Positions 1 to 7,898 of a stretch of 53,167 nt of DNA are shown here, in pieces; the first letter of the stretch is position 1, and every line of letters starts with the position of its first letter. The DNA is from Sphingomonas sp. 67-36 (GTDB taxonomy: Bacteria; Pseudomonadota; Alphaproteobacteria; Sphingomonadales; Sphingomonadaceae): assembly GCA_001897375.1 (NCBI GenBank), contig MKSU01000017.1:56963-110129 (forward strand), read 5' to 3'. The notes below the pieces were generated by a model, which was given only the letters and a program-made list of their open reading frames with translations, was not told the origin of the DNA and searched no databases. A program made the translations under genes and the position numbers.

Positions 1-2
1 TC

Positions 3-1715
3 GCGCGGCCGGGCGCGCGCGGGTGGCTCGACAAGTTGCGCCAGATCAGGGCGGCGCGGGGAATCGCGGAGGGCTGGAGCCGCGACCAGATCCTCGAAGC
101 CTATCTCAACATGGCGGGCTTTCGCGGCGAGGCGCAAGGGATCGGCGCGGCGGCGCTCGGGCTGTTCGGCAAGACGCCGGCCGCGCTGACCCGCGACGAT
201 GCGCTGCTGCTCGCGGCGCTGCTCCCCAATCCGCAGGCCCCGGCCGATGCGGTCGCGCGCCGTGCCTGCGCTTTGTCGCACGAGCGCGATTGCGGGCGGT
301 TCCCGGCGCTCGCCGCGTCGATGCTCGGCCCGGCGCGAAGCCTCGCGCTCGATCCCGGCCTCGCGCCGCATCTCGCCGACCGGCTGCTGAGGAAGCCGGG
401 GATGCGTGTCACCACCACGCTCGACATCAACGTGCAGCGCATGGCGATCGCGGCGCTGCGTCGGCAGCTTCTCGGCCTCGGCGCGACGCGCGCGCGGGAT
501 GGGGCGGTGATCGTGGTGGACAATGCGAGCGGCGACGTGCTCGCCTATGTCGGCGGGATCGGCGGCAATTCGACCTCGCCTGCCGTCGATGCCGCGAACG
601 CCTATCGTCAGGCCGGATCGACGCTGAAGCCATTCCTCTACGCGCAGGCGATCGAGAAGGGATACCTCACCCCCGCCTCGATCCTCGACGACACGCCGGT
701 GCAGCTCGACACCGCCTCCGGCCTCTACGTGCCGCAGAATTACGATCGCGCGTTCAAGGGGCCGGTCTCCGCGCGGGCGGCGCTGGCGGGGTCGCTCAAC
801 GTGCCGGCGGTGCGCACCTTGCTGCTGGTCGGCGTCGATCCGTTCCGCGACCGCTTGTGGGACACCGGCTATCGCGGGCTGGTGGAGGACGGCGCCTATT
901 ACGGCTTCAGCCTCGCGCTCGGATCGGCGGAGGTGACGCTGGCGGAGCAGGCGGCGGGCTATCGCAGCCTCGCGCGCGGCGGGCGCTGGTCCCCGCTGCG
1001 GCTGCGCGCCGACGACCCGCGTGAGCCGCCGCGCGCGATCACCACGCCGCAGGCCGCGTGGATCGTCGGCGACATGCTCTCCGATCCCGTCGCGCGCGCG
1101 GGGACGTTCGGGCTGGATTCGGCGCTGCGTCTCCCCTTCTGGGCGGCGGTGAAGACGGGGACGTCGAAGGCGATGCGCGACAATTGGTGCGTCGGCTTCT
1201 CGGACCGCTTCACCGTTGCGGTATGGGTCGGCAATGTCGAGGGCGACGCGATGCGCGCGGTCTCCGGCACCAGCGGGGCGGCCCCGGTGTGGCGCGACGT
1301 GATGCTGGCGCTGAACGGCGCGCGCGGCGGGCAGGAACCGGCCCCGCCGCCCGGCGTCGAGGCGCGGCGCGTCACGTTCGCCGGCACGGGGGAGCAGCCG
1401 CGCCGCGAATGGTTCCTCGCCGGCACCTCCTTCGCCCATGCCGACGCCGCGCCGGCCGAGGCGCGCCGGCCGCGTATCGCCTCGCCGGTGTCGGGCAGCG
1501 TCTATGCGCTCGATCCCGATATCCCGCGCGATCGCCAGCGGCTTGCGGTGGCGGTGACGGGCGCGGCGGCGACGCATCGACTGCGGCTCGATGCGCGCGA
1601 TCTCGGCGCGGCGGATTCCGCGCCGCTCACCTTCCCCGCGCCGGGACGGCACCAGCTCGCGCTGGTCGATATCGCCGGCCGCACCGTCGACCGCGTGACC
1701 TTCACGGTGCGCTGA
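3..1715 (+). CDS. pbpC: Penicillin-binding protein 1C, 3' part (5' end outside window)
   Basis: Bifunctional peptidoglycan glycosyltransferase/transpeptidase of the PBP1C type, acting at the periplasmic face of the inner membrane. The reading frame is open from the first bases of the window, so the start lies upstream. The window begins late in the GT51 glycosyltransferase domain (YLNMAGFRGEAQGIGAAA). The transpeptidase domain follows with its three motifs: STLK (serine codon at 618), SLN, and KTGTS (lysine codon at 1152). The last ~85 residues, from RPRIASPVSGSVYALDPD on, match the BiPBP_C domain typical of PBP1C, which separates it from PBP1A/1B. A TTG codon at 36 can be read as a start but cuts the GT51 domain and is not real. 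In other bacteria pbpC often follows an alpha-2-macroglobulin gene; that cannot be checked here. Confidence 0.93.
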   Translation, partial: ARPGARGWLDKLRQIRAARGIAEGWSRDQILEAYLNMAGFRGEAQGIGAAALGLFGKTPAALTRDDALLLAALLPNPQAPADAVARRACALSHERDCGRFPALAASMLGPARSLALDPGLAPHLADRLLRKPGMRVTTTLDINVQRMAIAALRRQLLGLGATRARDGAVIVVDNASGDVLAYVGGIGGNSTSPAVDAANAYRQAGSTLKPFLYAQAIEKGYLTPASILDDTPVQLDTASGLYVPQNYDRAFKGPVSARAALAGSLNVPAVRTLLLVGVDPFRDRLWDTGYRGLVEDGAYYGFSLALGSAEVTLAEQAAGYRSLARGGRWSPLRLRADDPREPPRAITTPQAAWIVGDMLSDPVARAGTFGLDSALRLPFWAAVKTGTSKAMRDNWCVGFSDRFTVAVWVGNVEGDAMRAVSGTSGAAPVWRDVMLALNGARGGQEPAPPPGVEARRVTFAGTGEQPRREWFLAGTSFAHADAAPAEARRPRIASPVSGSVYALDPDIPRDRQRLAVAVTGAAATHRLRLDARDLGAADSAPLTFPAPGRHQLALVDIAGRTVDRVTFTVR

Positions 1716-1730
1716 GGCTAGGATCGCCCC

Positions 1731-2528
1731 ATGAGCAACGGCATGATTCGCATCGGCATCGGCGGCTGGACCTATGAGCCGTGGCGCGGCACTTTCTTCC
1801 CGCCGAAATGGCCGGTGAAGCGCGAGCTGGAATATGCCGCCGGCAAGATGACCGCGATCGAGGTCAACGGCACCTATTACAGCGGCTTCAAGCCGGCGAC
1901 CTTCGCCAATTGGGCGAAGGCGGTGCCGGAGGATTTCGTCTTCACGCTCAAGGCGTCGCGCTTCTGCACCAACCGCAAGGTGCTGGCGGAGGCGGGGGAA
2001 TCGGTCGCGCGTTTCGTCGGGCAGGGGATCGTCGAGCTGGGCGACCGGCTCGGCCCGATCCTGTGGCAGTTCATGGCGACCAAGAAGTTCGACGCGGCGG
2101 ATTTCGCCGCGTTCCTCAAGCTGCTGCCGGCCAGCCACGAGGGGGTGAAGCTGCGCCACGCGGTGCAGGTGCGGCACGAATCCTTCGCCGATCCCGCCTT
2201 CGTCGCGATGTGCCGCGCAGCCGGGGTGGCGATCGTCTATGCCGATTCGGCGGAATATCCGGCGATCGCCGACGTGACGGGCGACTTCACCTATGCGCGG
2301 CTTGAAAACGGCGTGGAGGAGGAACCGGCGGGCTATTCCGCGCAAGCCCTCGACCGTTGGGCCGACGCCGCGCGGACATGGGCGGCGGGCGGCGCGCCGG
2401 AGGGGTTGCCCTATGTCGAGCCGGCCAGCCCCGCGAAGAAGCCGCGCGACGCCTTCATATTCTTCATCAACGGCGCCAAGGTGCGCGCGCCGCACGGCGC
2501 GATGGCGCTGATCGAGCGCGTCAGATAG
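1731..2528 (+). CDS. DUF72 domain-containing protein (YecE family)
   Basis: A 265-residue protein of the DUF72/YecE family, a TIM-barrel-like family with no settled biochemical role. The N-terminus (IRIGIGGWTYEPWRGTFF), the EVNGTYYS segment and FVFTLKASR are the family hallmarks; the C-terminus contains FIFFINGAKVRAPHGA. The chosen ATG is preceded by TAGGA about 8 nt upstream; a second in-frame ATG at 1743 would remove four residues. The gene starts 15 nt after the pbpC stop and may be co-transcribed with it. Its last 8 bp overlap the 3' end of the convergent mitofilin-like gene. Family assignment is firm; function is unknown. Confidence 0.9.
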   Translation: MSNGMIRIGIGGWTYEPWRGTFFPPKWPVKRELEYAAGKMTAIEVNGTYYSGFKPATFANWAKAVPEDFVFTLKASRFCTNRKVLAEAGESVARFVGQGIVELGDRLGPILWQFMATKKFDAADFAAFLKLLPASHEGVKLRHAVQVRHESFADPAFVAMCRAAGVAIVYADSAEYPAIADVTGDFTYARLENGVEEEPAGYSAQALDRWADAARTWAAGGAPEGLPYVEPASPAKKPRDAFIFFINGAKVRAPHGAMALIERVR

Positions 2529-3432
2529 CGTCGGTCGCCGGCGGGGCGAGCGGCTCGTCGGGCGCTTGCGGCGTGGCCGCCTGCGCCTCGTCGCGCTTCG
2601 GCGCGGCGGGTGGCGGCAGCATCAGCGCGGCCGCCTCGATCGAGTCGAGCGCGCGATGCGCATCGACATAGCGGCGCGCGGCAGTGGCCCAATTGCCCGA
2701 ATCGGCCGCGCCCGGCAGCCGCGAAACCTCGCCGATCGCCGCCTGCACCTGCCCGGATTCGAGCAGCCGCCGCGCGCGCGCCAGCCGCTCGCCGGGAAGC
2801 TGCGACGGCGTGTTCGCATCGTGCAGGAAGACGAGCTTGCCCAACTGGCGGCGCAATCCCTCGAGCCAGCCGTCGTCGCCGTTGATCAGTTCATTGGCGC
2901 TATTGTCCAGCGCCTGGCGAAGCGCGGCGAGCGTCACCGGCTGGCGCGCCGCTTGGATGACGGTGGCGACCGGCCCCGGTGCAATCCGGCCGAAACGCTC
3001 GCGCAGCTGCACCTCGAGATAGCCGAGCGGCACCCCGCGATCGATCGCGCGGCGCGTGGCGAAGGCGACCATCAGCGCCTCGGCGCGCCCGGCCTGCGTC
3101 GCGGCGGCGGCGGAGGTGGTGCCGATCTCCGCCGCGCGCGCCTCCAGCGCGGCGATCTGCGCGGCGAGCGCCGTCTCGCGCGTGGCGAGCGCGTCGAGAT
3201 CCGGCGGCGGTGCCGCGGGTGTCGGCGTGGGGGTGGGCGATGGCGGCGACGGGGCGGCGGTTTCAGCGGCCGGCTGGGTCGCGGCCTGCTCGTGGATGAA
3301 CCAGCCCCCCGACTTGCGCATCGCGAAGAACATCAGCGCGATGCCGACGGCAAAGGCGAGCACGATGAAAATCGTCACCAGCCCGACCCGCGGCCGGCGC
3401 GCGGCGGTTTCGCTCGGCACAGGATCGTTCAT
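2521..3432 (-). CDS. Short Mic60/mitofilin-like inner-membrane protein
   Basis: A 303-residue protein with one N-terminal membrane segment (about residues 16-38), a Pro/Ala-rich linker (about 50-75), a predicted coiled coil rich in Ala, Arg and Glu (about 80-120), and a C-terminal alpha-helical region. That region (TVIQAARQPVTLAALRQ, then RARRLLESGQVQAAIGEV and a Trp-Ala-Arg stretch) resembles the conserved end of alphaproteobacterial COG4223/mitofilin proteins. In alphaproteobacteria the Mic60 homologue is typically encoded beside heme genes, and here it follows hemD by 24 nt in the same direction. Mic60 shapes cristae in mitochondria and intracytoplasmic membranes in some bacteria; that role here is inference. 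It is shorter than typical bacterial Mic60. Confidence 0.65.
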   Translation of the reverse strand: MNDPVPSETAARRPRVGLVTIFIVLAFAVGIALMFFAMRKSGGWFIHEQAATQPAAETAAPSPPSPTPTPTPAAPPPDLDALATRETALAAQIAALEARAAEIGTTSAAAATQAGRAEALMVAFATRRAIDRGVPLGYLEVQLRERFGRIAPGPVATVIQAARQPVTLAALRQALDNSANELINGDDGWLEGLRRQLGKLVFLHDANTPSQLPGERLARARRLLESGQVQAAIGEVSRLPGAADSGNWATAARRYVDAHRALDSIEAAALMLPPPAAPKRDEAQAATPQAPDEPLAPPATDAI

Positions 3433-3456
3433 GGTGATACTATTCCCGTCCCGGCC

Positions 3457-4119
3457 TCATGGGTCAATCGCAAGCCTCGCGGCGAGCGCGGCGAGCGCGG
3501 CATCGTCCGGCCGCGCGGCGACCAGCGTTTCGCCCCAGCCGGTCCCGGCGGCGCGCGCGATCGCCTCGCTCAGCGCGGCGAGCCGGATCGAGGTGCGTGG
3601 CACGCTGTCCCGGTCGACCAATGCGGCGAAGCGACGCGCGGCGCGGGGCGAATGGAGCAGTGCCACCTGTCCGCGCGCCGTCTCCAGCGCACCGGGCGGC
3701 GGATCGAGCGTCTCGCTGCGATAGACGGTGACGGCGGTCACGCCCGGCAGCGCGATCCGGTCGTGCCCGGCGAGGTGGAGCAGTCGCGCGAAACCCGTTG
3801 CCCGCGCCTCGGCCACCACCGCTGTGCCGTTGCTGGCGCCGGTGATCGCGACAGCGAAGCCCGCCACACGCGCGGCCGCCGCGCTCGCTTCGCCTACCGC
3901 GACGACCGGCAGCCCGCGCACCGCGTCCAGCCCGGCATGGCGAATCGCATTGGCGCTGGTGACGAGCAGCGCGTCGAACTCTCCTTCGGGCAATGACCAT
4001 GCGACCGGATGCACCGCGAACAGCGGCAATGCGCGGGTGGGGATGCCGAGCGCCGTGAGTCGGGCGATCGTCTGCGCGTCGCCGGGCGCGGGACGCAGCA
4101 CGATCGCGGTGCGCGTCAT
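3457..4119 (-). CDS. hemD: Uroporphyrinogen-III synthase
   Basis: A 220-residue protein that cyclises hydroxymethylbilane to uroporphyrinogen III with inversion of ring D, the fourth step of tetrapyrrole synthesis in the cytosol. HemD is poorly conserved, so the call rests on the family N-terminus ([19 protein letters not shown]), the [13 protein letters not shown] segment, the [10 protein letters not shown] segment, the length, and the position directly after hemC. Its ATG overlaps the hemC stop by 4 bp (ATGA), so the two are translationally coupled, as expected for successive enzymes. A 24-nt gap separates it from the mitofilin-like gene. Confidence 0.9.
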   Translation of the reverse strand: MTRTAIVLRPAPGDAQTIARLTALGIPTRALPLFAVHPVAWSLPEGEFDALLVTSANAIRHAGLDAVRGLPVVAVGEASAAAARVAGFAVAITGASNGTAVVAEARATGFARLLHLAGHDRIALPGVTAVTVYRSETLDPPPGALETARGQVALLHSPRAARRFAALVDRDSVPRTSIRLAALSEAIARAAGTGWGETLVAARPDDAALAALAARLAIDP

Positions 4120-5015
4120 CCGCCGAACAGCCGTTGCACCGCAGCGGGGGCGCGGGCAAGCAGATCGCTGGCCAGCGTAGCGGCAAGCTCGTCGCCGGGC
4201 GCGCCGCTCGATTTGCCTTCGATCGAATCCTCACCGTCCTCGGACAGCAATTGCGCGCGCAGCGTGACGCGGCCGTCCGCGATCCGCGCCAGCGCGCCGA
4301 CCGGCGAATGGCATCCGGCATGGATCGCCGCGAGGAAGGCGCGTTCGGTCAGCACCGCCGCGCTGGTCTGCGCATCATCGATCGCGCCGATGATCGCGGC
4401 CGCCGGGGAGCCGGCAAGCGTCTCCACCGCCACCGCCGCCTGCGACGGCGCGGGCAGCATCTCGGCGATCGGGATCGCATGGCCGAGATCGCGCCGCCCC
4501 AGCCGGTCCAGCCCGGCGGCGGCGAGCAGGGTGGCATCCGCCTCGCCAGCCTCCAGCTTCGCCAGCCGGGTCGCGACATTGCCGCGGAACAGCACGATCC
4601 TGAGGTCCGGGCGCAAGCGGAGCAATTGCGCGCGGCGACGCGGCGAGCTGGTGCCGACCACCGCCCCCGGCTTCAGCGCGGCGATCGATTCCGCGCCGAT
4701 CAGCCGGTCGCGCACGTCGGCGCGCGGCAGCATCGCGGCGATGGCGATCTCCGCCGGGCGGATCGTCTCGACATCCTTGCCCGAATGGACGCAGGCATCG
4801 ACCTCGCCGGCGAGCAGCGCGCGGTCCAGCTCCTTGGTCCACAGCCCCTTGCCGCCGATCTCGGCCAGCGCGCGATCCTGCACCTTGTCGCCGGTGGTGC
4901 GCATCGGCACCAGTTCCACCGCGATCCCCGGATGCGCGGCGACGAGCGCGTCGCGCACCATTTCCGCCTGGATGAGCGCAAGCGGGGACGCACGGGTGCC
5001 GAGGCGGAAGGTCAT
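4116..5015 (-). CDS. hemC: Hydroxymethylbilane synthase (porphobilinogen deaminase)
   Basis: Polymerises four porphobilinogens to hydroxymethylbilane, third common step of heme synthesis, in the cytosol. Signature segments are [18 protein letters not shown] at the N-terminus, the RGNVATRL segment, and AGCHSPVGA, whose Cys carries the dipyrromethane cofactor. I chose ATG 5015 (299 aa), which puts the conserved FRLGTR directly after the start as in homologues. A longer frame from ATG 5081 adds 22 residues. It has a good AAGGA box, but that box lies inside the tsaD coding sequence, and the added stretch covers DNA resembling a sphingomonad intergenic repeat. First gene of the hemC-hemD-mitofilin operon, divergent from tsaD. 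Confidence 0.92.
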   Translation of the reverse strand: MTFRLGTRASPLALIQAEMVRDALVAAHPGIAVELVPMRTTGDKVQDRALAEIGGKGLWTKELDRALLAGEVDACVHSGKDVETIRPAEIAIAAMLPRADVRDRLIGAESIAALKPGAVVGTSSPRRRAQLLRLRPDLRIVLFRGNVATRLAKLEAGEADATLLAAAGLDRLGRRDLGHAIPIAEMLPAPSQAAVAVETLAGSPAAAIIGAIDDAQTSAAVLTERAFLAAIHAGCHSPVGALARIADGRVTLRAQLLSEDGEDSIEGKSSGAPGDELAATLASDLLARAPAAVQRLFGG

Positions 5016-5038
5016 GATGTTCCGATGGCCGAGCCAGC

Positions 5039-5066
5039 GCCCTTCGACAAGCCCGGACGGAGCGGA
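5039..5066. repeat. Degenerate copy of a sphingomonad intergenic repeat word
   Basis: The sequence CCCTTCGACAAGCCCGGACG and its next few bases resemble the CCCTTCGACAAGCTCAGGAC-type word that I recall as a frequent intergenic repeat in sphingomonads. It lies between the proposed hemC start at 5015 and the tsaD start at 5080. Only one copy is in this window, so the call rests on memory of the family. Confidence 0.35.
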
Positions 5067-5079
5067 TAGAGGATCGGAC

Positions 5080-6105
5080 ATGCTGATCCTTGGCCTCGAA
5101 TCCTCCTGCGACGAAACCGCCGCCGCCTTGGTGAGCGGCGACCGGCAAGTGCTGGCGCACCGGCTCGCCGGACAGGAAACGGCGCACCGCCCTTATGGTG
5201 GGGTGGTGCCGGAGATCGCCGCGCGCGCGCACGTCGAGGCGCTGGAGCCGCTGATCGAAGCGGCGCTGGCCGATGCCGGCGTCTCGCTCGATCAAGTCGA
5301 TGCGATCGCCGCCACCGCCGGGCCGGGGCTGATCGGCGGGGTGATGGTCGGTCTCGTCACGGGCAAGGCGATCGCCCATGCGGTCGGCAAGCCGCTGGTG
5401 GCGGTCAACCATCTGGAGGGTCATGCGCTCAGCCCGCGCCTGTCCGATCCCGATCTCGAATTCCCCTATCTGCTGCTGCTCGTTTCCGGCGGGCATTGCC
5501 AGCTGCTGCTGGTCGAGGGCGTCGGGCGCTATCGCCGGCTGGCGACGACGATCGACGACGCGGCGGGCGAGGCGTTCGACAAGACCGCCAAGCTGCTCGG
5601 CCTCGGCTTCCCCGGCGGTCCGGCGGTGGAGCGCGCCGCCGCGTCGGGCGACCTCCGCGCCGTGCCGCTGCCGCGCCCGCTGATCGGATCGGACGAGCCG
5701 CATTTCTCCTTCGCCGGCCTCAAGAGCGCCGTCGCACGCGCGGTTGGGCATCACGCGCCAGAGGATATCGCCGCCTCGTTCCAGCAGGCGGTGGTCGATT
5801 GCCTGATCGACCGCACACGCCGCGCGCTCGACCGTGCCGATGGCGCGACCGCGCTGGTGGTGGCCGGGGGCGTCGCGGCCAACGGCGCGGTGCGCGGAGC
5901 ATTGGAAAGGCTGGCGGGTGAGAACGGCCTGCGCTTCGTCGCGCCGCCCTTGTGGCTCTGCACCGACAATGCGGCGATGATCGCCTGGGCGGGGGCGGAG
6001 CGATTCATGGCCGGCCTCACCGATCCGCTCGACGTGCCGGCGCGCGCGCGCTGGCCGCTCGATCCGACGGCGGAAGCGGTGCGCGGCGCGGGGGTGAAGG
6101 CATGA
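5080..6105 (+). CDS. tsaD: tRNA N6-adenosine threonylcarbamoyltransferase
   Basis: Transfers the threonylcarbamoyl group from TC-AMP to A37 of ANN-decoding tRNAs (t6A), working with TsaB and TsaE in the cytosol. The 341-residue protein starts with [14 protein letters not shown], the ASKHA-fold nucleotide-binding start of the family. The metal-binding HxxxH is HLEGH (His111, His115). [13 protein letters not shown] and [18 protein letters not shown] follow. The start is set by this N-terminus and by a GAGG box about 8 nt upstream. It is the first gene of tsaD-gpsA-DUF1697; its stop overlaps gpsA by 4 bp. Confidence 0.96.
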   Translation: MLILGLESSCDETAAALVSGDRQVLAHRLAGQETAHRPYGGVVPEIAARAHVEALEPLIEAALADAGVSLDQVDAIAATAGPGLIGGVMVGLVTGKAIAHAVGKPLVAVNHLEGHALSPRLSDPDLEFPYLLLLVSGGHCQLLLVEGVGRYRRLATTIDDAAGEAFDKTAKLLGLGFPGGPAVERAAASGDLRAVPLPRPLIGSDEPHFSFAGLKSAVARAVGHHAPEDIAASFQQAVVDCLIDRTRRALDRADGATALVVAGGVAANGAVRGALERLAGENGLRFVAPPLWLCTDNAAMIAWAGAERFMAGLTDPLDVPARARWPLDPTAEAVRGAGVKA

Positions 6106-7073
6106 GGATCGGGGTGATCGGCGGCGGCGCATGGGGCACCGCGCTGGCACAGGTGGCGGCGCGCGGCGGCGAGGTGCTGCTATGGGCGCGCGAACCGGAG
6201 GTGGTCGCCTCGGTCAACGCCGATCACGCCAATCCGCTGTTCCTGCCGGACGTGCCGCTCTCCCCCGCGATCCGCGCGACCGGGGTGCTGGGCGACCTTG
6301 CCGGGGTGGACGCCTTGCTGGTGGTCGCGCCGGCGCAGCATGTCGGGCGGGTGCTCGCCGAAACGCCGGTCGGCGCGACGCCGCTGGTGATGTGCGCCAA
6401 GGGGATCGAGGCGGGGTCGCGCCGGCTGGTCGGCGAGGTCGCCCATGCCGCGCATCCCGACGCGCCGATCGCGGTGCTCTCCGGCCCGACCTTCGCGCAT
6501 GAGGTCGCCGCCGGGCTGCCGACCGCCGTGACGCTCGCCTGCGAGGACACGGTGCTGCAGGCGCGGCTGGCGGAGCGGCTCGCCGGCCCCGCCTTTCGCC
6601 CCTATGCCTCCAGCGACGTGACCGGGGCGGAGATCGGCGGGGCGGTGAAGAACGTCCTCGCCATCGCCTGCGGCGTGGTGGAGGGTGCCGGTCTTGGGCA
6701 GAATGCGCGCGCGGCGCTGATCGCGCGCGGCTTCGCGGAGATGACGCGCTTCGGCCTCGCGCGCGGCGCGCGGGCGGAGACGCTGGCGGGGCTTTCGGGG
6801 CTGGGCGATCTGGTGCTGACCTGCTCCTCGACCAGCTCGCGCAATTTCTCGCTCGGCCTCGGGCTCGGGCGGGGCGAGCCGGCCGCCAGCCTCCTCGCCG
6901 ACCGCCGCACCGTGGCGGAAGGGGCCTTCACCGCGCCGGTGCTGGCGGAGGCGGCGCGGGAACTGGGCGTCGACATGCCGATCGTCGAGGCGGTGTGCCG
7001 GCTGCTCGACGGCGCGGACGTGCGCGCGGTGACACGCGACCTGCTTTCCCGCCCGCTGCGCGAGGAAGCGTGA
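6102..7073 (+). CDS. gpsA: NAD(P)+-dependent glycerol-3-phosphate dehydrogenase
   Basis: Reduces dihydroxyacetone phosphate to sn-glycerol 3-phosphate for phospholipid synthesis; cytosolic. The 323-residue protein has the Rossmann motif [13 protein letters not shown] at the very N-terminus, [18 protein letters not shown] in the middle, the catalytic-lysine segment [13 protein letters not shown], and [13 protein letters not shown] near the C-terminal domain. Length is normal. ATGA overlap with tsaD shows translational coupling. The stop is followed by the DUF1697 gene within 2 nt, so the three form one operon. Confidence 0.95.
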   Translation: MRIGVIGGGAWGTALAQVAARGGEVLLWAREPEVVASVNADHANPLFLPDVPLSPAIRATGVLGDLAGVDALLVVAPAQHVGRVLAETPVGATPLVMCAKGIEAGSRRLVGEVAHAAHPDAPIAVLSGPTFAHEVAAGLPTAVTLACEDTVLQARLAERLAGPAFRPYASSDVTGAEIGGAVKNVLAIACGVVEGAGLGQNARAALIARGFAEMTRFGLARGARAETLAGLSGLGDLVLTCSSTSSRNFSLGLGLGRGEPAASLLADRRTVAEGAFTAPVLAEAARELGVDMPIVEAVCRLLDGADVRAVTRDLLSRPLREEA

Positions 7074-7075
7074 CG

Positions 7076-7606
7076 ATGCGCTGGGCGGCCCTGCTCAAGA
7101 GCATCAACGCCGGCAAGAATGTCGCGATGGCCGATCTGCGCGATTTCCTGTCGGCGCAGGGGATGCGGGACGTGGCGACCCTGCTCGCCTCCGGCAATGC
7201 GTTGTTCTACAGCGACGAACGCGACGCGGCCGCGCTGGAGCAAAGGTTGCAGGCGGCCGCGCGCGAACAGCTCGGGCTGGATACCGACTGGTTCCTTCGC
7301 GGCCATGACGACCTCGCCGCGATCGCCGCCGCCAATCCCTTTCCGGCGGAAACGGCGGCGCGGCCGAATCATGTGCAGGTGTTCTTCCTGCACCAGCCGG
7401 TCGATCCGGCGGTGCTGGAGGCGCTGGCCGGCTGCTATGACGGGCCGGAGCGGCTGGTGGCGGTCGGTCGCGAGCTGTTCGTCGATTATCCCGCCGGGAT
7501 CGGCAGATCGAAACTGCCTCCGGCGATGGCGCGCGCGAAATTCCCCAAGGCGGCTACGGCGCGCAACTGGAACACGTTGCTCAGGCTGGTCGCGCTGACC
7601 GCCTAG
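7076..7606 (+). CDS. DUF1697 domain-containing protein
   Basis: A 176-residue protein beginning RWAALLKSINAGKNVAMADL, which fits the DUF1697 family (small cytosolic proteins without known function). ATG 7076 has AGGAAG 8 nt upstream; a GTG at 7070 would overlap gpsA by 4 bp and add two residues. Third gene of the tsaD-gpsA operon. Its TAG stop (7604-7606) is the first three bases of the palindromic repeat downstream, so the repeat may have replaced the ancestral 3' end. Confidence 0.85.
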   Translation: MRWAALLKSINAGKNVAMADLRDFLSAQGMRDVATLLASGNALFYSDERDAAALEQRLQAAAREQLGLDTDWFLRGHDDLAAIAAANPFPAETAARPNHVQVFFLHQPVDPAVLEALAGCYDGPERLVAVGRELFVDYPAGIGRSKLPPAMARAKFPKAATARNWNTLLRLVALTA

Positions 7607-7708
7607 AGCAGGCAGCCCGATATCGGAATCGGCCAGCCTGCTCTAATCCTTTGTTATCGCATCGCTTATAGCTGAAAACCGGTGCCCACTTTTCAGCGCG
7701 ATGCTCTA
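7604..7708. repeat. Palindromic intergenic repeat (GAAAAGTGGG-ACCGGTTTTC type)
   Basis: A 105-bp element bounded by inverted ends TAGAGCA (7604-7610) and TGCTCTA (7702-7708). It has two hairpin modules. Module 1 pairs TAGAGCAGGC (7604-7613) with GCCTGCTCTA (7636-7645), around the palindrome CCGATATCGG. Module 2 pairs GCATCGC (7659-7665) with GCGATGC (7698-7704) and, inside it, CTGAAAA (7672-7678) with TTTTCAG (7690-7696). The core AAAAGTGGGCACCGGTTTTC (minus strand) belongs to a word I know as a widespread alphaproteobacterial intergenic repeat. It sits between two convergent genes and can also act as a bidirectional terminator. Confidence 0.75.
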
Positions 7709-7867
7709 GAAATCGACCGCGATTCCCTTCAGCTCCCAATCGCCGAAGCGGGTCGGGTCGCGATCGGCGGGATCGTTCGGGCCGGGTTTGCCGGGGGCCG
7801 GTTTCGGCACCGGCGTGTTCGGCGACAGATAGGCCGGCGGCTTCACATGCGGGGGGCGTTTCGACAT
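7706..7867 (-). CDS. DUF1674 protein, succinate dehydrogenase assembly factor 4-like
   Basis: A 53-residue protein. Its C-terminus, RDPTRFGDWELKGIAVDF, matches the DUF1674/SDHAF4 signature (D-P-T-R-[FY]-G-D-W-E...DF); the N-terminal half is Pro- and Lys-rich and low in complexity. SDHAF4 homologues bind flavinylated SdhA during assembly of succinate dehydrogenase; extending that to this protein is inference. No sdh genes are in the window. The TAG stop lies inside the end of the palindromic repeat. The gene starts 31 bp from the divergent rsmB. Confidence 0.8.
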   Translation of the reverse strand: MSKRPPHVKPPAYLSPNTPVPKPAPGKPGPNDPADRDPTRFGDWELKGIAVDF

Positions 7868-7898
7868 TGCTCTTCCGATCTGGCTGCTGACCCGCCAC

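Noticed and set aside
4375-6150. 591-residue minus-strand frame across hemC and tsaD
   Set aside because: Shadow of two well-supported genes; Arg-rich, low-complexity translation with no family features, caused by high GC.
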